Origin: SIG636 sp045604285
GTDB lineage: Bacteria > Bacillota > Clostridia > Oscillospirales > CAG-382
NCBI GenBank assembly: GCA_045604285.1
Contig: JAZUNS010000131.1
Location: 1-19,097 of the forward strand
DNA: 19,097 bases
Direction: 5' to 3'
How positions within the stretch are numbered: position 1 is the stretch's first letter; each line of letters starts with the position of its first letter. Both the position numbers and the translations under genes were made by a program. Under the pieces are notes generated by a model, which was not told the DNA's origin, ran no database searches, and saw nothing but the letters and a program-made list of their open reading frames with translations. Positions 1 through 7,051 of this stretch are shown here, piece by piece.

Positions 1-25
1 GTTCTGTGCCTTTGTCAGCGGTCTG

Positions 26-48
26 AGAGGAGCCTTTGGCTCCTCTTT
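26..48 (+). terminator. Hairpin, probable terminator of a gene left of the window
   Basis: A perfect 9-bp stem (26-34 with 38-46) closes a TTT loop and is followed on the plus strand by only TTTAA. The stem is strong but the U-tract is short. No gene lies before it inside the window, so it would serve a plus-strand gene off the left edge. Confidence 0.5.
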
Positions 49-119
49 AAGCAATTAAGCGCTATTGTGTTAAACAAAAGCGTTTAGGCAAAAAAACTGT
101 GGATCGGTGCAAAAAAGCT

Positions 120-1394
120 TTATTGGTTTACGGATAAAAACAGTTGTAGTTTTTTATAATCTACGGTGTTTAAAACTCCCGAATTATCAAAATCGGCAGC
201 CAAGGCAAAGGCACCATCCAATACGGTTTTACCCATAAGCGCCTTTTTCATCCCAAGACAATCGGCAGAAGAAAGGATGCCGTCTCCGTTAACGTCGCCG
301 TAGACTACAACTACCCCCCATGCACCGGAGGATGACCGTACCACCACCCCCGTGCCGACAAATTGGCTTTCTTCGCAGTTTATGCTTATATTTGCGTCTT
401 CAAAAGCGCTGTTAAGCCTTGTCGGTAAGGTGCTTGGCATAACGCCGTAAACGTATCCGTTATCATCAACTCTTATTCCGCTTCCGACCTTTGGCGTTAA
501 ATTTGCGGCGTAATTAATATAATTCAGCGATACCCAACCATTGTATCCGTCGTAGCTTGTGTACGCCCAATTGCCGTAAAACTCCGTTACGGTTATTGCG
601 GTGCCTGCGGGTATAACGGTAAGTGCGTCAAACCCGGTTCCTGCGCCCTCACGTAGGTTAAGGTTATCCGTGGTAACGTATGTACCCGTAGGACGGTCCT
701 CTTCCGACGGCAGCTCGGTATAATGATACTCGTCGGGGTAATTGTTGGGCATATGGGCAAAAACTATACCTCTGTATGCAAAATTGGCAAACTGCTCCCA
801 AGTAAAGGTGCGTGTGGAAACTACGCAAGGGTTGCTGGAAATTCCGTTGCCGCCTGCGTTGGCGTGGTAAACGGTAAACCCGTTTTCGTTTTTGTTAAGA
901 ACTATTACCGAGTGCTGCGTGGACGTCAAATTAAAACGTATATGAGCACCCGGCTTAAGCTTTGATACAAGCTCTTTAACGCTTGAAGCGGTTACTTTGC
1001 CCGATGATATAGAGCCTGCATTGTAAAACAAATGGCTGTTGTGGTCTGCATCTATAAAGCCAAACAGCTTGTAAAATACGTAACGAGCAAAGCCAATGCA
1101 TTGAACCGCAAGCAGGTCAACATCAACGCCGTCAATATTAACAAATCTTAAGCAGTTACAGTACCTGCCGGAGGCAACACAGTTTATATCGTTGCGGTTG
1201 TGGCAGATGCAAGCGGTTCCGTCTTTGGTAAAATAGCTGCCGGGCATATATTCCGGAAAGGGGATTGTAACGTCGCCTATAACGGTATACCCGTCTGTAT
1301 ACACGTAGGCTTGGGCGTGCTTTTCCGGCACGATGGGTAAAAGCACGGCAAAGCACAGCAACGTGGAAATTATATATTTAAGAACTGTTTTCAT
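120..1394 (-). CDS. Secreted cysteine-hydrolase-like protein with SH3b and dockerin domains
   Basis: This is a 424-residue exported protein. Residues 1-29 form a signal peptide (basic start, hydrophobic core, HAQA before the likely cut). Residues about 60-85 hold a five-cysteine cluster (C62, C64, C72, C79, C81). Residues about 90-215 look like a CHAP/NlpC-type papain-fold domain, with a Cys in AVQCIGFARY (C99) and a His in STQHSVIV (H161) as candidate catalytic pair. An SH3b domain follows at about 237-297, containing NLNLREGAGTGF, which typically binds cell wall. The end (366-424) is a type I dockerin with two EF-hand-like loops (D367/N369/D371/D378 and D401/D403/S405/D412). A peptidoglycan or peptide-amide hydrolase tethered through cohesin is the likely role; the substrate is inferred only. 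GAGGTG lies 13 nt before the ATG, rather far. It has its own promoter at 1421-1449. Confidence 0.8.
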   Translation of the reverse strand: MKTVLKYIISTLLCFAVLLPIVPEKHAQAYVYTDGYTVIGDVTIPFPEYMPGSYFTKDGTACICHNRNDINCVASGRYCNCLRFVNIDGVDVDLLAVQCIGFARYVFYKLFGFIDADHNSHLFYNAGSISSGKVTASSVKELVSKLKPGAHIRFNLTSTQHSVIVLNKNENGFTVYHANAGGNGISSNPCVVSTRTFTWEQFANFAYRGIVFAHMPNNYPDEYHYTELPSEEDRPTGTYVTTDNLNLREGAGTGFDALTVIPAGTAITVTEFYGNWAYTSYDGYNGWVSLNYINYAANLTPKVGSGIRVDDNGYVYGVMPSTLPTRLNSAFEDANISINCEESQFVGTGVVVRSSSGAWGVVVVYGDVNGDGILSSADCLGMKKALMGKTVLDGAFALAADFDNSGVLNTVDYKKLQLFLSVNQ

Positions 1395-1420
1395 AATTGT
1401 CTTTTTACACCTCGCCTTCT

Positions 1421-1449
1421 ACTATAACATTTTTTTCTGCATAAAGCAA
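1421..1449 (-). promoter_or_regulatory. Sigma-A type promoter of the SH3b-dockerin gene
   Basis: On the minus strand TTGCTT (1444-1449) and TATAGT (1421-1426) are separated by 17 bp, about 25 nt ahead of the start codon. It lies after the terminator of the upstream gene, so the two dockerin genes are transcribed separately. Confidence 0.65.
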
Positions 1450-1462
1450 CACTCTTTGCACC

Positions 1463-1501
1463 AAAAAAAGGCTGCAAAGAAACTCTCGTTCCTTTACAGC
1501 C
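1463..1501 (-). terminator. Strong intrinsic terminator of the CHAP-dockerin gene
   Basis: On the minus strand a 14-bp stem (1488-1501 with 1470-1483, two G-U pairs) with a GAGA loop is followed by seven U (A-run 1463-1469). It lies about 35 bp beyond the stop codon at 1535. Confidence 0.9.
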
Positions 1502-1534
1502 CTTAGATAAAATTTAAACTAAGTTTTTTGCCGA

Positions 1535-3334
1535 TTAAGATTTGCCTTCTATTATGCTTTCCATTATGAGAACGTCGGTTACGGACAAAATGCTGTCTTC
1601 GTTAAGGTCACCGCGGAGCATAACGTCCTCGGCAAGCGCTTTGCCTGCAATATAGTTTTCCGCAATAAGACAATCTGCTACGGAAACTATATCGTCACCG
1701 CTGAGGTCACCGGGAATATAGCCGGCTTCGATGGTGAAGTACATACCAACGCTTGCAGACGGGCTCTTGGGATTGGTGCCGTAGAAGGTGAGAATATCAC
1801 CCTTCTTTGCGCCGTTAATAACTATGCCGTTATTAATGCTTATGGTGTAGCCCGCCTCCTGGTGGATAGCTATAAGAATCTGGTCGCCGGCAAGGGCAAT
1901 GTCGGTGACATCTGCACCGGGACAAACGTCAATAGAGTCAATAACGTAAGCTTCCTTGGTGGTATTCCAGGTTGCAAGTACGTTTGTTGTCCATTTGTGG
2001 TTAGCCGTGCTTGCGGTTACGGTGCCGAAAGACGGGGTGAATATGTTACAGTCTGCAGTAGTTATTTTTGCATTGTACTTGTTTACGGCAATACCGCCGG
2101 TAACAAGGGTACCTTGGCCCTTGCGTGCGATAAGAGCGTTAAGCTCATCGGCACAAGTCTTTTTCTGGGTATAGGTAGCGGAGGTGGAAGCGGAAAGAGA
2201 TTTTGCGGTAGCGTATTTAGCACGTATAAGGGTAAGAACTTCTTCGCTGTAGTCACGGTGATAAATTGCTTCTGCTGCTGCAATAGCATCGCTCAATCCG
2301 TCAACCTGAGTAGTGGATATCTGTACAGTATTATTGGCTGCTTTAACTATGTAGCCGGTAATTTTCGTGCCGCTGCTGTTGGTATAAGTTACCTTTAATC
2401 TGCCGTTAGAGCAAACGCTTAAAACCTCAAACATGGTAAAACGAGGCATGGTATAGCTGGCAGAGGTGCCTGTTTCGGTAGAATAAACGGAACGTGTGCC
2501 GCCTGCAGCCATGTAAAGGCCGGGAGTGGGATTGGCACAGCTGTAATCAATATCGGGTACGGAAGAATTGGTTTTATAAGGAAGAACGCCGTAGCCGGTT
2601 ATGTAGCCGTAGCTGAGGCTGTAGGACTTAAAATAAGCACCGCCACCGTTGTCTTCAAGCCCTGCTGCGTCACTGGTGTTACCTTCTATGGTGTAAACCT
2701 TGCTGCTGTCGGAATAAACAACTATACCGATATGGTCCTCACCGGAAGAGCCGCCTGCCCAGTCAAAGAAAATAAGGTCGCCGGGCTGAGGCTTATAGGT
2801 ACCGCCGTTTTGTGCTGAATACTTAAAATAACCGTATCTTCTAAGCTGGTTTGCCCACTGAGAACAGCTTACTTCACACCAGATATAAGAGCTGCTGCCG
2901 GTGTGGTTACGACACCAATCGGAATAGCCCATCTGGTTTGTACATCTGGATTGATACAAAGCCCAGGAAACGAAAGTAGCACACCAAGCGTAGCTGCTGC
3001 CGCCGTAACCGCTGCCCCAGTCGCCCATGTTGTAGCAATACTCGGTGTAGTTGCTGCTGCCGCCGGAAGTACCGCCCAAACCGCTTAGGGAGTTGCCTTC
3101 CTCATAGCCCACCTGAGACATCGCTGCCGCAACAACGTCGGTTCTGCCGTCACCCGTGAGGGGAACTCGCATCAAATTAGAATAAAATCTGCTTGATTTA
3201 TAGTTAGCGTGTGCAGCATTGGCACCCGTTCTGTATGTAATATAGGTTTCGGCACTGCCGGGGATAACGGCAACGGAAACCAAGGTGCATATCGCCAACA
3301 TTATCGCAAGCATCCTCGTTACTGTTTTACACAT
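1535..3334 (-). CDS. Secreted CHAP-domain protein with dockerin
   Basis: A 599-residue exported protein. The signal peptide covers residues 1-28 (PGSAE at the likely cut). The CHAP-type cysteine amidase/endopeptidase domain spans about 62-255: catalytic Cys118 in YAWCATFVSWAL, His201 in GEDHIGIVVYS and an acidic IEGN (E217), the usual Cys-His-Glu order. Residues about 268-340 are beta-rich and may be an SH3-like domain. Residues 345-405 are helical and resemble a FIVAR-type spacer. Residues 412-540 form an unrecognised beta domain. The C-terminus (541-599) is a type I dockerin with two calcium loops starting GDLSGDD and GDLNEDS. The likely role is cell-wall cleavage or remodelling on the outer surface, held by a cohesin partner outside the window. 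GGAGGT sits 6 nt before the ATG. The gene has its own promoter and a strong terminator, so it is monocistronic. Confidence 0.88.
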   Translation of the reverse strand: MCKTVTRMLAIMLAICTLVSVAVIPGSAETYITYRTGANAAHANYKSSRFYSNLMRVPLTGDGRTDVVAAAMSQVGYEEGNSLSGLGGTSGGSSNYTEYCYNMGDWGSGYGGSSYAWCATFVSWALYQSRCTNQMGYSDWCRNHTGSSSYIWCEVSCSQWANQLRRYGYFKYSAQNGGTYKPQPGDLIFFDWAGGSSGEDHIGIVVYSDSSKVYTIEGNTSDAAGLEDNGGGAYFKSYSLSYGYITGYGVLPYKTNSSVPDIDYSCANPTPGLYMAAGGTRSVYSTETGTSASYTMPRFTMFEVLSVCSNGRLKVTYTNSSGTKITGYIVKAANNTVQISTTQVDGLSDAIAAAEAIYHRDYSEEVLTLIRAKYATAKSLSASTSATYTQKKTCADELNALIARKGQGTLVTGGIAVNKYNAKITTADCNIFTPSFGTVTASTANHKWTTNVLATWNTTKEAYVIDSIDVCPGADVTDIALAGDQILIAIHQEAGYTISINNGIVINGAKKGDILTFYGTNPKSPSASVGMYFTIEAGYIPGDLSGDDIVSVADCLIAENYIAGKALAEDVMLRGDLNEDSILSVTDVLIMESIIEGKS

Positions 3335-3370
3335 AACTTTACCTCCGTATAAATAAAAAAATATATATCA

Positions 3371-3399
3371 AGTATAACATGTATTTACATAAAAGTAAA
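3371..3399 (-). promoter_or_regulatory. Promoter of the CHAP-dockerin gene
   Basis: Minus-strand TTTACT (3394-3399) and TATACT (3371-3376) with a 17-bp spacer, 36 bp before the ATG at 3334. GGAGGT at 3341-3346 lies between them and the start. Confidence 0.7.
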
Positions 3400-3437
3400 C
3401 ATTAAGGTTGCAGTATTTTAGCAATATTGTTAATTTT

Positions 3438-4211
3438 CTACAAAACGGGTATAAGGTTTTTGACACTTTTCACAATATAATCGGGCATATTGCTTTCGTT
3501 TACGTCCTCTTTCTTGGTTTCTCCGCTTAAAACCAAAACCGACATCATGCCGGAATTTTTTGCCATAGCTATATCGGTATACAGTCTGTCACCGATGGAA
3601 ACGCATTCCTCGGGCTTCACTCCTTTAAGCGAACAAATCGCCTCGGCGGTTTCCTTGTAGGGCTTTCCAAGGTATTTAGGTGATTTTCCCGTTGAAGCGG
3701 TAATAAGCGCCGCAATGGCACCGCTGTCGGGTATAAAGCCGCCGTCGGTGGGGCAGTTGTAGTCGGGATGCGTTGACAGATATACAGCACCGTTTCGCAG
3801 ACAATCGCAGGCAACGCACAGCTTTTCATAGGTAAGCTCGGTATCAAAGCTGGATACCATAACGTCGGCATCTGCTTTTTCCGTAAGCTTTACTCCTGCC
3901 GCCGCCATGCTGTCCTTTAGCGCTCGGGTACCAAGGACATATACGGTTTTACCGGGGTAATTTGTAAGTAAATAGTTTATGGTAACGTCGCCCGAGGTCA
4001 TAAGTCGGCAGCTACCAAAGCCCAGTCTTTCAAGCTTTTCAAGATAATCCTCTTTGCGTCTGGAGGCGTTGTTGGTAAAAAACAAAAAGTCTTTTCCGCT
4101 TGCCTTAACGGCATTTACAAAATCAATGGCGCCGTCAAGCACTCTTTCTCCCAAATAAACCGTGCCGTCCATGTCGCAAACGAAAAGCTTTGCATTTTTC
4201 AATTTATCCAT
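3438..4211 (-). CDS. HAD-IIA family phosphatase (NagD/AraL-like)
   Basis: This 257-residue cytosolic hydrolase belongs to the haloacid dehalogenase superfamily, subclass IIA. Motif I is DMDGTVYLGE near residue 13 (nucleophile Asp13, general acid Asp15). Motif II is FFTNNAS, the conserved Lys is in YLGKPYKE, and motif IV is SIGDRLYTDIAMA. Members dephosphorylate small metabolites such as nucleoside or sugar phosphates; the substrate cannot be told. The reading frame stays open upstream to 4316, but I chose the ATG at 4211. AGGAG precedes it by 9-10 nt, HAD-IIA proteins start just before this point, and the extension would run through a good promoter (4246-4274). No clear terminator follows. 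It is divergent from the zinc-finger gene at 4357. Confidence 0.9.
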   Translation of the reverse strand: MDKLKNAKLFVCDMDGTVYLGERVLDGAIDFVNAVKASGKDFLFFTNNASRRKEDYLEKLERLGFGSCRLMTSGDVTINYLLTNYPGKTVYVLGTRALKDSMAAAGVKLTEKADADVMVSSFDTELTYEKLCVACDCLRNGAVYLSTHPDYNCPTDGGFIPDSGAIAALITASTGKSPKYLGKPYKETAEAICSLKGVKPEECVSIGDRLYTDIAMAKNSGMMSVLVLSGETKKEDVNESNMPDYIVKSVKNLIPVL

Positions 4212-4245
4212 AGTATATAAGCTCCTGCATTGTACTTTAAGTTTG

Positions 4246-4274
4246 ATTATAGCCGTTAATTGCGGTAAATTCAA
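4246..4274 (-). promoter_or_regulatory. Promoter of the HAD phosphatase gene
   Basis: Minus-strand TTGAAT (4269-4274), 17-bp spacer, perfect TATAAT (4246-4251), 35 bp before the chosen ATG. Its position inside the upstream open frame argues for the shorter protein. Confidence 0.75.
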
Positions 4275-4303
4275 GGACAAAAGTGCTTTGTGTATAAAAA
4301 AAC

Positions 4304-4332
4304 TTGCATTTTTCACGGCGGCGTTGTATACT
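4304..4332 (+). promoter_or_regulatory. Promoter of the zinc-finger/DUF368 operon
   Basis: TTGCAT (4304-4309), 17-bp spacer, TATACT (4327-4332), 24 bp ahead of the GTG start. It is divergent from the HAD promoter, with 29 bp between the two -35 boxes. Confidence 0.75.
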
Positions 4333-4356
4333 TAAATTTAAAAGGGGGGCTTATCA

Positions 4357-5496
4357 GTGGTTCAAACCGAAGGCATAAAGCTAAGTCGCAAAGAAAAACA
4401 AAGATTAAGAAACGATATTATCAGACCGCTTAGGGTTATAGAGTATCTGGATTTCAGCCGTATATACGATAATTGCCCCGTAGAGGTGTTGGAAGGGTAT
4501 ACCGTAACCGATAAAGAAACCGGCGAGGTGTTCGGTATATTCAAAATACAAAATACGTCGGATAAAGAGATAAAATCGCTTTCAGTTCGCCTTTTGCTTT
4601 ACGAAGGCACCTCAAATATTCCCACAAAGAAAATAGATTGGGTGTATTCCGCACAAAATCATAGCTTTGGCATAAGAAAAACGGCAGAAGAAACCGAAAA
4701 AGGTTTGCTTGTTCGCCTTGGCTTGGTAAACGAAACCGTACCCGCATATATCCGAAAAGGTGAAACCTTTGGCGAGTCGGCTCTTATAAAAATGCCGTAT
4801 TCCTACTGCCGTAAGGTAGAGTTTGAAATCAGAACCGTAGAGTATACCGACGGAACCAAGGAGGATATACGCATAGTAAGCGGCAAAAAATATACCGCAT
4901 TTAAAGAGCTTGACGATGACCTTAAGTATGCCTACAGCAAACTTAACATATATATGCGTAATGAAGAAGCCCATCCCATAAAGCTTATTCCTCAAACCTC
5001 AAACCGTGTGTGGTTGTGCTGTTGCGGTAACAAAAACCTTATAGACAGCCCCAATTGCAAGGCTTGCGGCAGGGAAAAGGAGTGGCAGCTTAGCACTCTT
5101 ACCGAAAAGACGCTTAATTCCGAGCTTGACCGAATCCGTACCTCCAACGATCCGTATTACGTTCACCGTCACCGTGTAGAGGCGGGCAAACAGCTTACCG
5201 TGGAAAGCAAAGAAGAGCGTATGAAAAAGGCAGAGGCGGTGGAAAAAGCCTTGGCAAACGTGGCAAAGCAGGAGCAAAACCGTAAGGACGGCAGAAAAGC
5301 CGTTGTTCTGTTGATACTTCTCATGGTCGTTCTTTACGTTATAGGCACCGTAACCGTTTGGATGGTAAGGGAATTTTCCGTGGACGAGCCTGAAGGTGTG
5401 GAAAGCGGCGCCCCCGATAACGAAGGCAACGCCCCTCCTCCCGCAGAAGAGGAAGAAGCCTACATTGATTACAAAGACGGAGATATTTGTATATGA
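4357..5496 (+). CDS. Membrane-anchored RanBP2-like zinc-finger protein, function unknown
   Basis: I do not recognise this 379-residue protein as a named family. Residues 40-175 look like an all-beta domain built of alternating hydrophobic strands, without an export signal. Residues 219-238 form a zinc finger in the W-x-C-x-C-G-x2-N-x6-C-x2-C-G pattern (W219, C221, C223, N227, C234, C237), like RanBP2 or short zinc-ribbon modules. A charged helical stretch (about 245-313) leads to one membrane segment (315-336) preceded by RKDGRK. By the positive-inside rule the large N-terminal part is cytosolic. The last ~40 residues are acidic and proline-rich and lie outside. The start is GTG at 4357, with a G6 ribosome site 7 nt upstream. 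Its stop overlaps the next gene as ATGA, so the two are translationally coupled. A scaffold or regulator for the partner transporter is a guess. Confidence 0.8.
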   Translation: MVQTEGIKLSRKEKQRLRNDIIRPLRVIEYLDFSRIYDNCPVEVLEGYTVTDKETGEVFGIFKIQNTSDKEIKSLSVRLLLYEGTSNIPTKKIDWVYSAQNHSFGIRKTAEETEKGLLVRLGLVNETVPAYIRKGETFGESALIKMPYSYCRKVEFEIRTVEYTDGTKEDIRIVSGKKYTAFKELDDDLKYAYSKLNIYMRNEEAHPIKLIPQTSNRVWLCCCGNKNLIDSPNCKACGREKEWQLSTLTEKTLNSELDRIRTSNDPYYVHRHRVEAGKQLTVESKEERMKKAEAVEKALANVAKQEQNRKDGRKAVVLLILLMVVLYVIGTVTVWMVREFSVDEPEGVESGAPDNEGNAPPPAEEEEAYIDYKDGDICI

Positions 5497-6410
5497 GCGA
5501 AAATAAAAAAACAAATGTTGTACTTAAGTTGCTACTAACTGTATTCGTCGGTGCCTTTATCGGCGTCGGCGCAATACTTCCCGGGCTTTCCGGCGGCGTA
5601 ATGTGCGTGCTTTTCGGCATCTATCAGCCCCTTATGGAAACCTTGTCGCACCCGTTTGTGGGTGTAAAAAAGCATTGGCGTCTGTTGGTGCCTACCATTA
5701 TCGGCATAGCCATCGGTTTTGTGGGCTTTGCAAAAATATTAGAGCTGCTTAATATTGACGATTTGGTGCTTCAAAGTATCTTCCTCGGGCTTGTATTAGG
5801 CACAATCCCCGCCCTTTGGAAAGAGGCAGGGGAGGTTAAGCGCACCAAAGGGTCTTGGATAACTCTTGCCATATCCTTTGTGGTAATGATGCTTATATTG
5901 GGGCTTTTCGGCTCCGTTTCCACCGAAAGCACCCAGATGGCAAGGCTTGTGGGCAGTATTTATCCCAAGCTTAGCATTTCCGTCGGCGGCAACGTGGGTT
6001 GGCTTATCGTTGGCGTGTGTTTTGCCTTAAGCATGGTTATGCCGGGCATGAGCTTTTCTTCGCCCCTTTTGTGCCTTGGGCTTTTTGGACCCATGAAAGA
6101 AAAGTTTGCCCAGCTTGCCACCTTGGATTTTTCCGGCGGTATGGGTATGTTTATTCTGTTTGTGGGCATAGGCGGTCTGGCAACCGTAATTCTGTTTTCC
6201 AAGCCTATGAACGCTCTGTTCCAAAACAAACCCTCTATCGGCTATCACTTGGTTATGGGCTCGGTTTTTGCATCCACGCTGTTGCTTGTTCCGATTAAGT
6301 TTGACGGCGCCGCCCACGCAGTTTGGTGCGTCGTTGGTATAGTCGGCGGTTTTGTTGCGGGCTATCTGCTGGATATCGTTCAAAGCAAAATCAAAGCAGA
6401 AAAAGCGTAA
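5493..6410 (+). CDS. DUF368 family membrane protein (PopT-type polyprenyl-phosphate transporter)
   Basis: A 305-residue polytopic membrane protein. It has the two DUF368 signature repeats, one near the N-terminus (PGLSGGVMCVLFGIYQPL) and an inverted-repeat partner past the middle (MPGMSFSSPLLCLGLFGP), among about eight hydrophobic segments. DUF368 proteins such as PopT recycle undecaprenyl phosphate across the membrane for wall polymer synthesis; this one is assigned by family. I chose ATG 5493, which overlaps the upstream stop by 4 bases and has GGAG 10 nt before it. The TTG at 5487 is too close to that ribosome site. A strong terminator follows at 6430-6450. Cotranscription with the zinc-finger membrane protein suggests that protein acts at the envelope too. 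Confidence 0.9.
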   Translation: MSENKKTNVVLKLLLTVFVGAFIGVGAILPGLSGGVMCVLFGIYQPLMETLSHPFVGVKKHWRLLVPTIIGIAIGFVGFAKILELLNIDDLVLQSIFLGLVLGTIPALWKEAGEVKRTKGSWITLAISFVVMMLILGLFGSVSTESTQMARLVGSIYPKLSISVGGNVGWLIVGVCFALSMVMPGMSFSSPLLCLGLFGPMKEKFAQLATLDFSGGMGMFILFVGIGGLATVILFSKPMNALFQNKPSIGYHLVMGSVFASTLLLVPIKFDGAAHAVWCVVGIVGGFVAGYLLDIVQSKIKAEKA

Positions 6411-6429
6411 TTATATAACGTACTTAAAG

Positions 6430-6450
6430 GGCGGCTCCTGCCGCCTTTTT
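6430..6450 (+). terminator. Intrinsic terminator of the DUF368 operon
   Basis: A 6-bp GC-only stem GGCGGC/GCCGCC (6430-6435 with 6440-6445), loop TCCT, then five T. It starts 19 bp after the stop codon. Confidence 0.9.
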
Positions 6451-6495
6451 CAAATCTGCTTGCAAATGTTTTTTCAATTCTTTTGTCCGTTTTTT

Positions 6496-6508
6496 CGTTT
6501 TTAAAACG
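6496..6508. promoter_or_regulatory. Short palindrome upstream of the ECF sigma gene
   Basis: CGTTTTTAAAACG is a perfect 6+6 palindrome around one T, followed directly by ATATATT and then by the sigma-factor ribosome site. No well-spaced vegetative promoter is visible in 6451-6537: TTGTCC at 6483 and TATATT at 6510 are 21 bp apart. An operator or an ECF-specific promoter element is possible but unproven. Confidence 0.25.
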
Positions 6509-6537
6509 ATATATTAAGTGAAGGGGGGAATAAAGGT

Positions 6538-7041
6538 ATGGCAAAGTTATTTTCAAACTACGACTGCAACAAAGCGCTTAAGCGGTTGGCGGCAGGTGAT
6601 ATGACAGCACTTTCCACAGTTTACGATAATACTGCCAATCTTGTTTTCTCCTTGGCGTTAACCCTTTTGGGCAATAGGGAAGACGCCGAAGATGTCCTGC
6701 AGGACACCATGATTGCAGTAGCTCAATCAGCCCACAGCTATGAAAACGGAAGCCCCAAGGCGTGGGTGCTTTCAATAGCCCGAAACCGTGCCATAGATAT
6801 GTTAAGAAAACGGCGCCCAACAACCGAGGTTACGGATACGCCCGTCCAAGACCCGCAGCTTATAAGCCTTGAGATAGCGGATATATTAAACGTCTTGAAC
6901 GAGGAAGAAAAGCAAACCGTTGTTTTACATATATACGGCGGCATGTCTCATAAAGAGATAGGCATGGTTTTAAATATTAGCCCCGCGGCGGCACAGAAAA
7001 AATACCGCCGTGCCATAGAAAAGCTTAAAAAGATTATGTGA
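6538..7041 (+). CDS. ECF-type RNA polymerase sigma factor
   Basis: A 167-residue sigma-70 family protein of ECF architecture: region 2 at about 17-85 and region 4 at about 112-165, with no regions 1 or 3. Region 2 contains NREDAEDVLQDTM (core-polymerase binding) and SIARNRAIDMLRKRR (-10 recognition). Region 4 is a helix-turn-helix with HKEIGMVLNISPAAAQKKYRRA (-35 recognition), read in two overlapping halves. G6 lies 9 nt before the ATG. The next gene starts 10 nt after the stop and encodes a single-pass membrane protein, the usual place of a cognate anti-sigma factor. The signal and regulon are unknown; autoregulation would be typical of the class. Confidence 0.92.
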   Translation: MAKLFSNYDCNKALKRLAAGDMTALSTVYDNTANLVFSLALTLLGNREDAEDVLQDTMIAVAQSAHSYENGSPKAWVLSIARNRAIDMLRKRRPTTEVTDTPVQDPQLISLEIADILNVLNEEEKQTVVLHIYGGMSHKEIGMVLNISPAAAQKKYRRAIEKLKKIM

Positions 7042-7051
7042 GGTGTTTGTA

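Noticed and set aside
4212..4316. N-terminal extension of the HAD phosphatase
   Set aside because: A TTGAAT-17-TATAAT promoter and the AGGAG ribosome site both lie inside it, and HAD-IIA proteins begin at the inner Met.
5487..5492. TTG start for the DUF368 gene
   Set aside because: Its distance to GGAG is only 4 bases. ATG 5493 has better spacing and the usual ATGA overlap.
6483..6515. TTGTCC and TATATT as the sigma-operon promoter
   Set aside because: The spacer is 21 bp, too long for a vegetative promoter.
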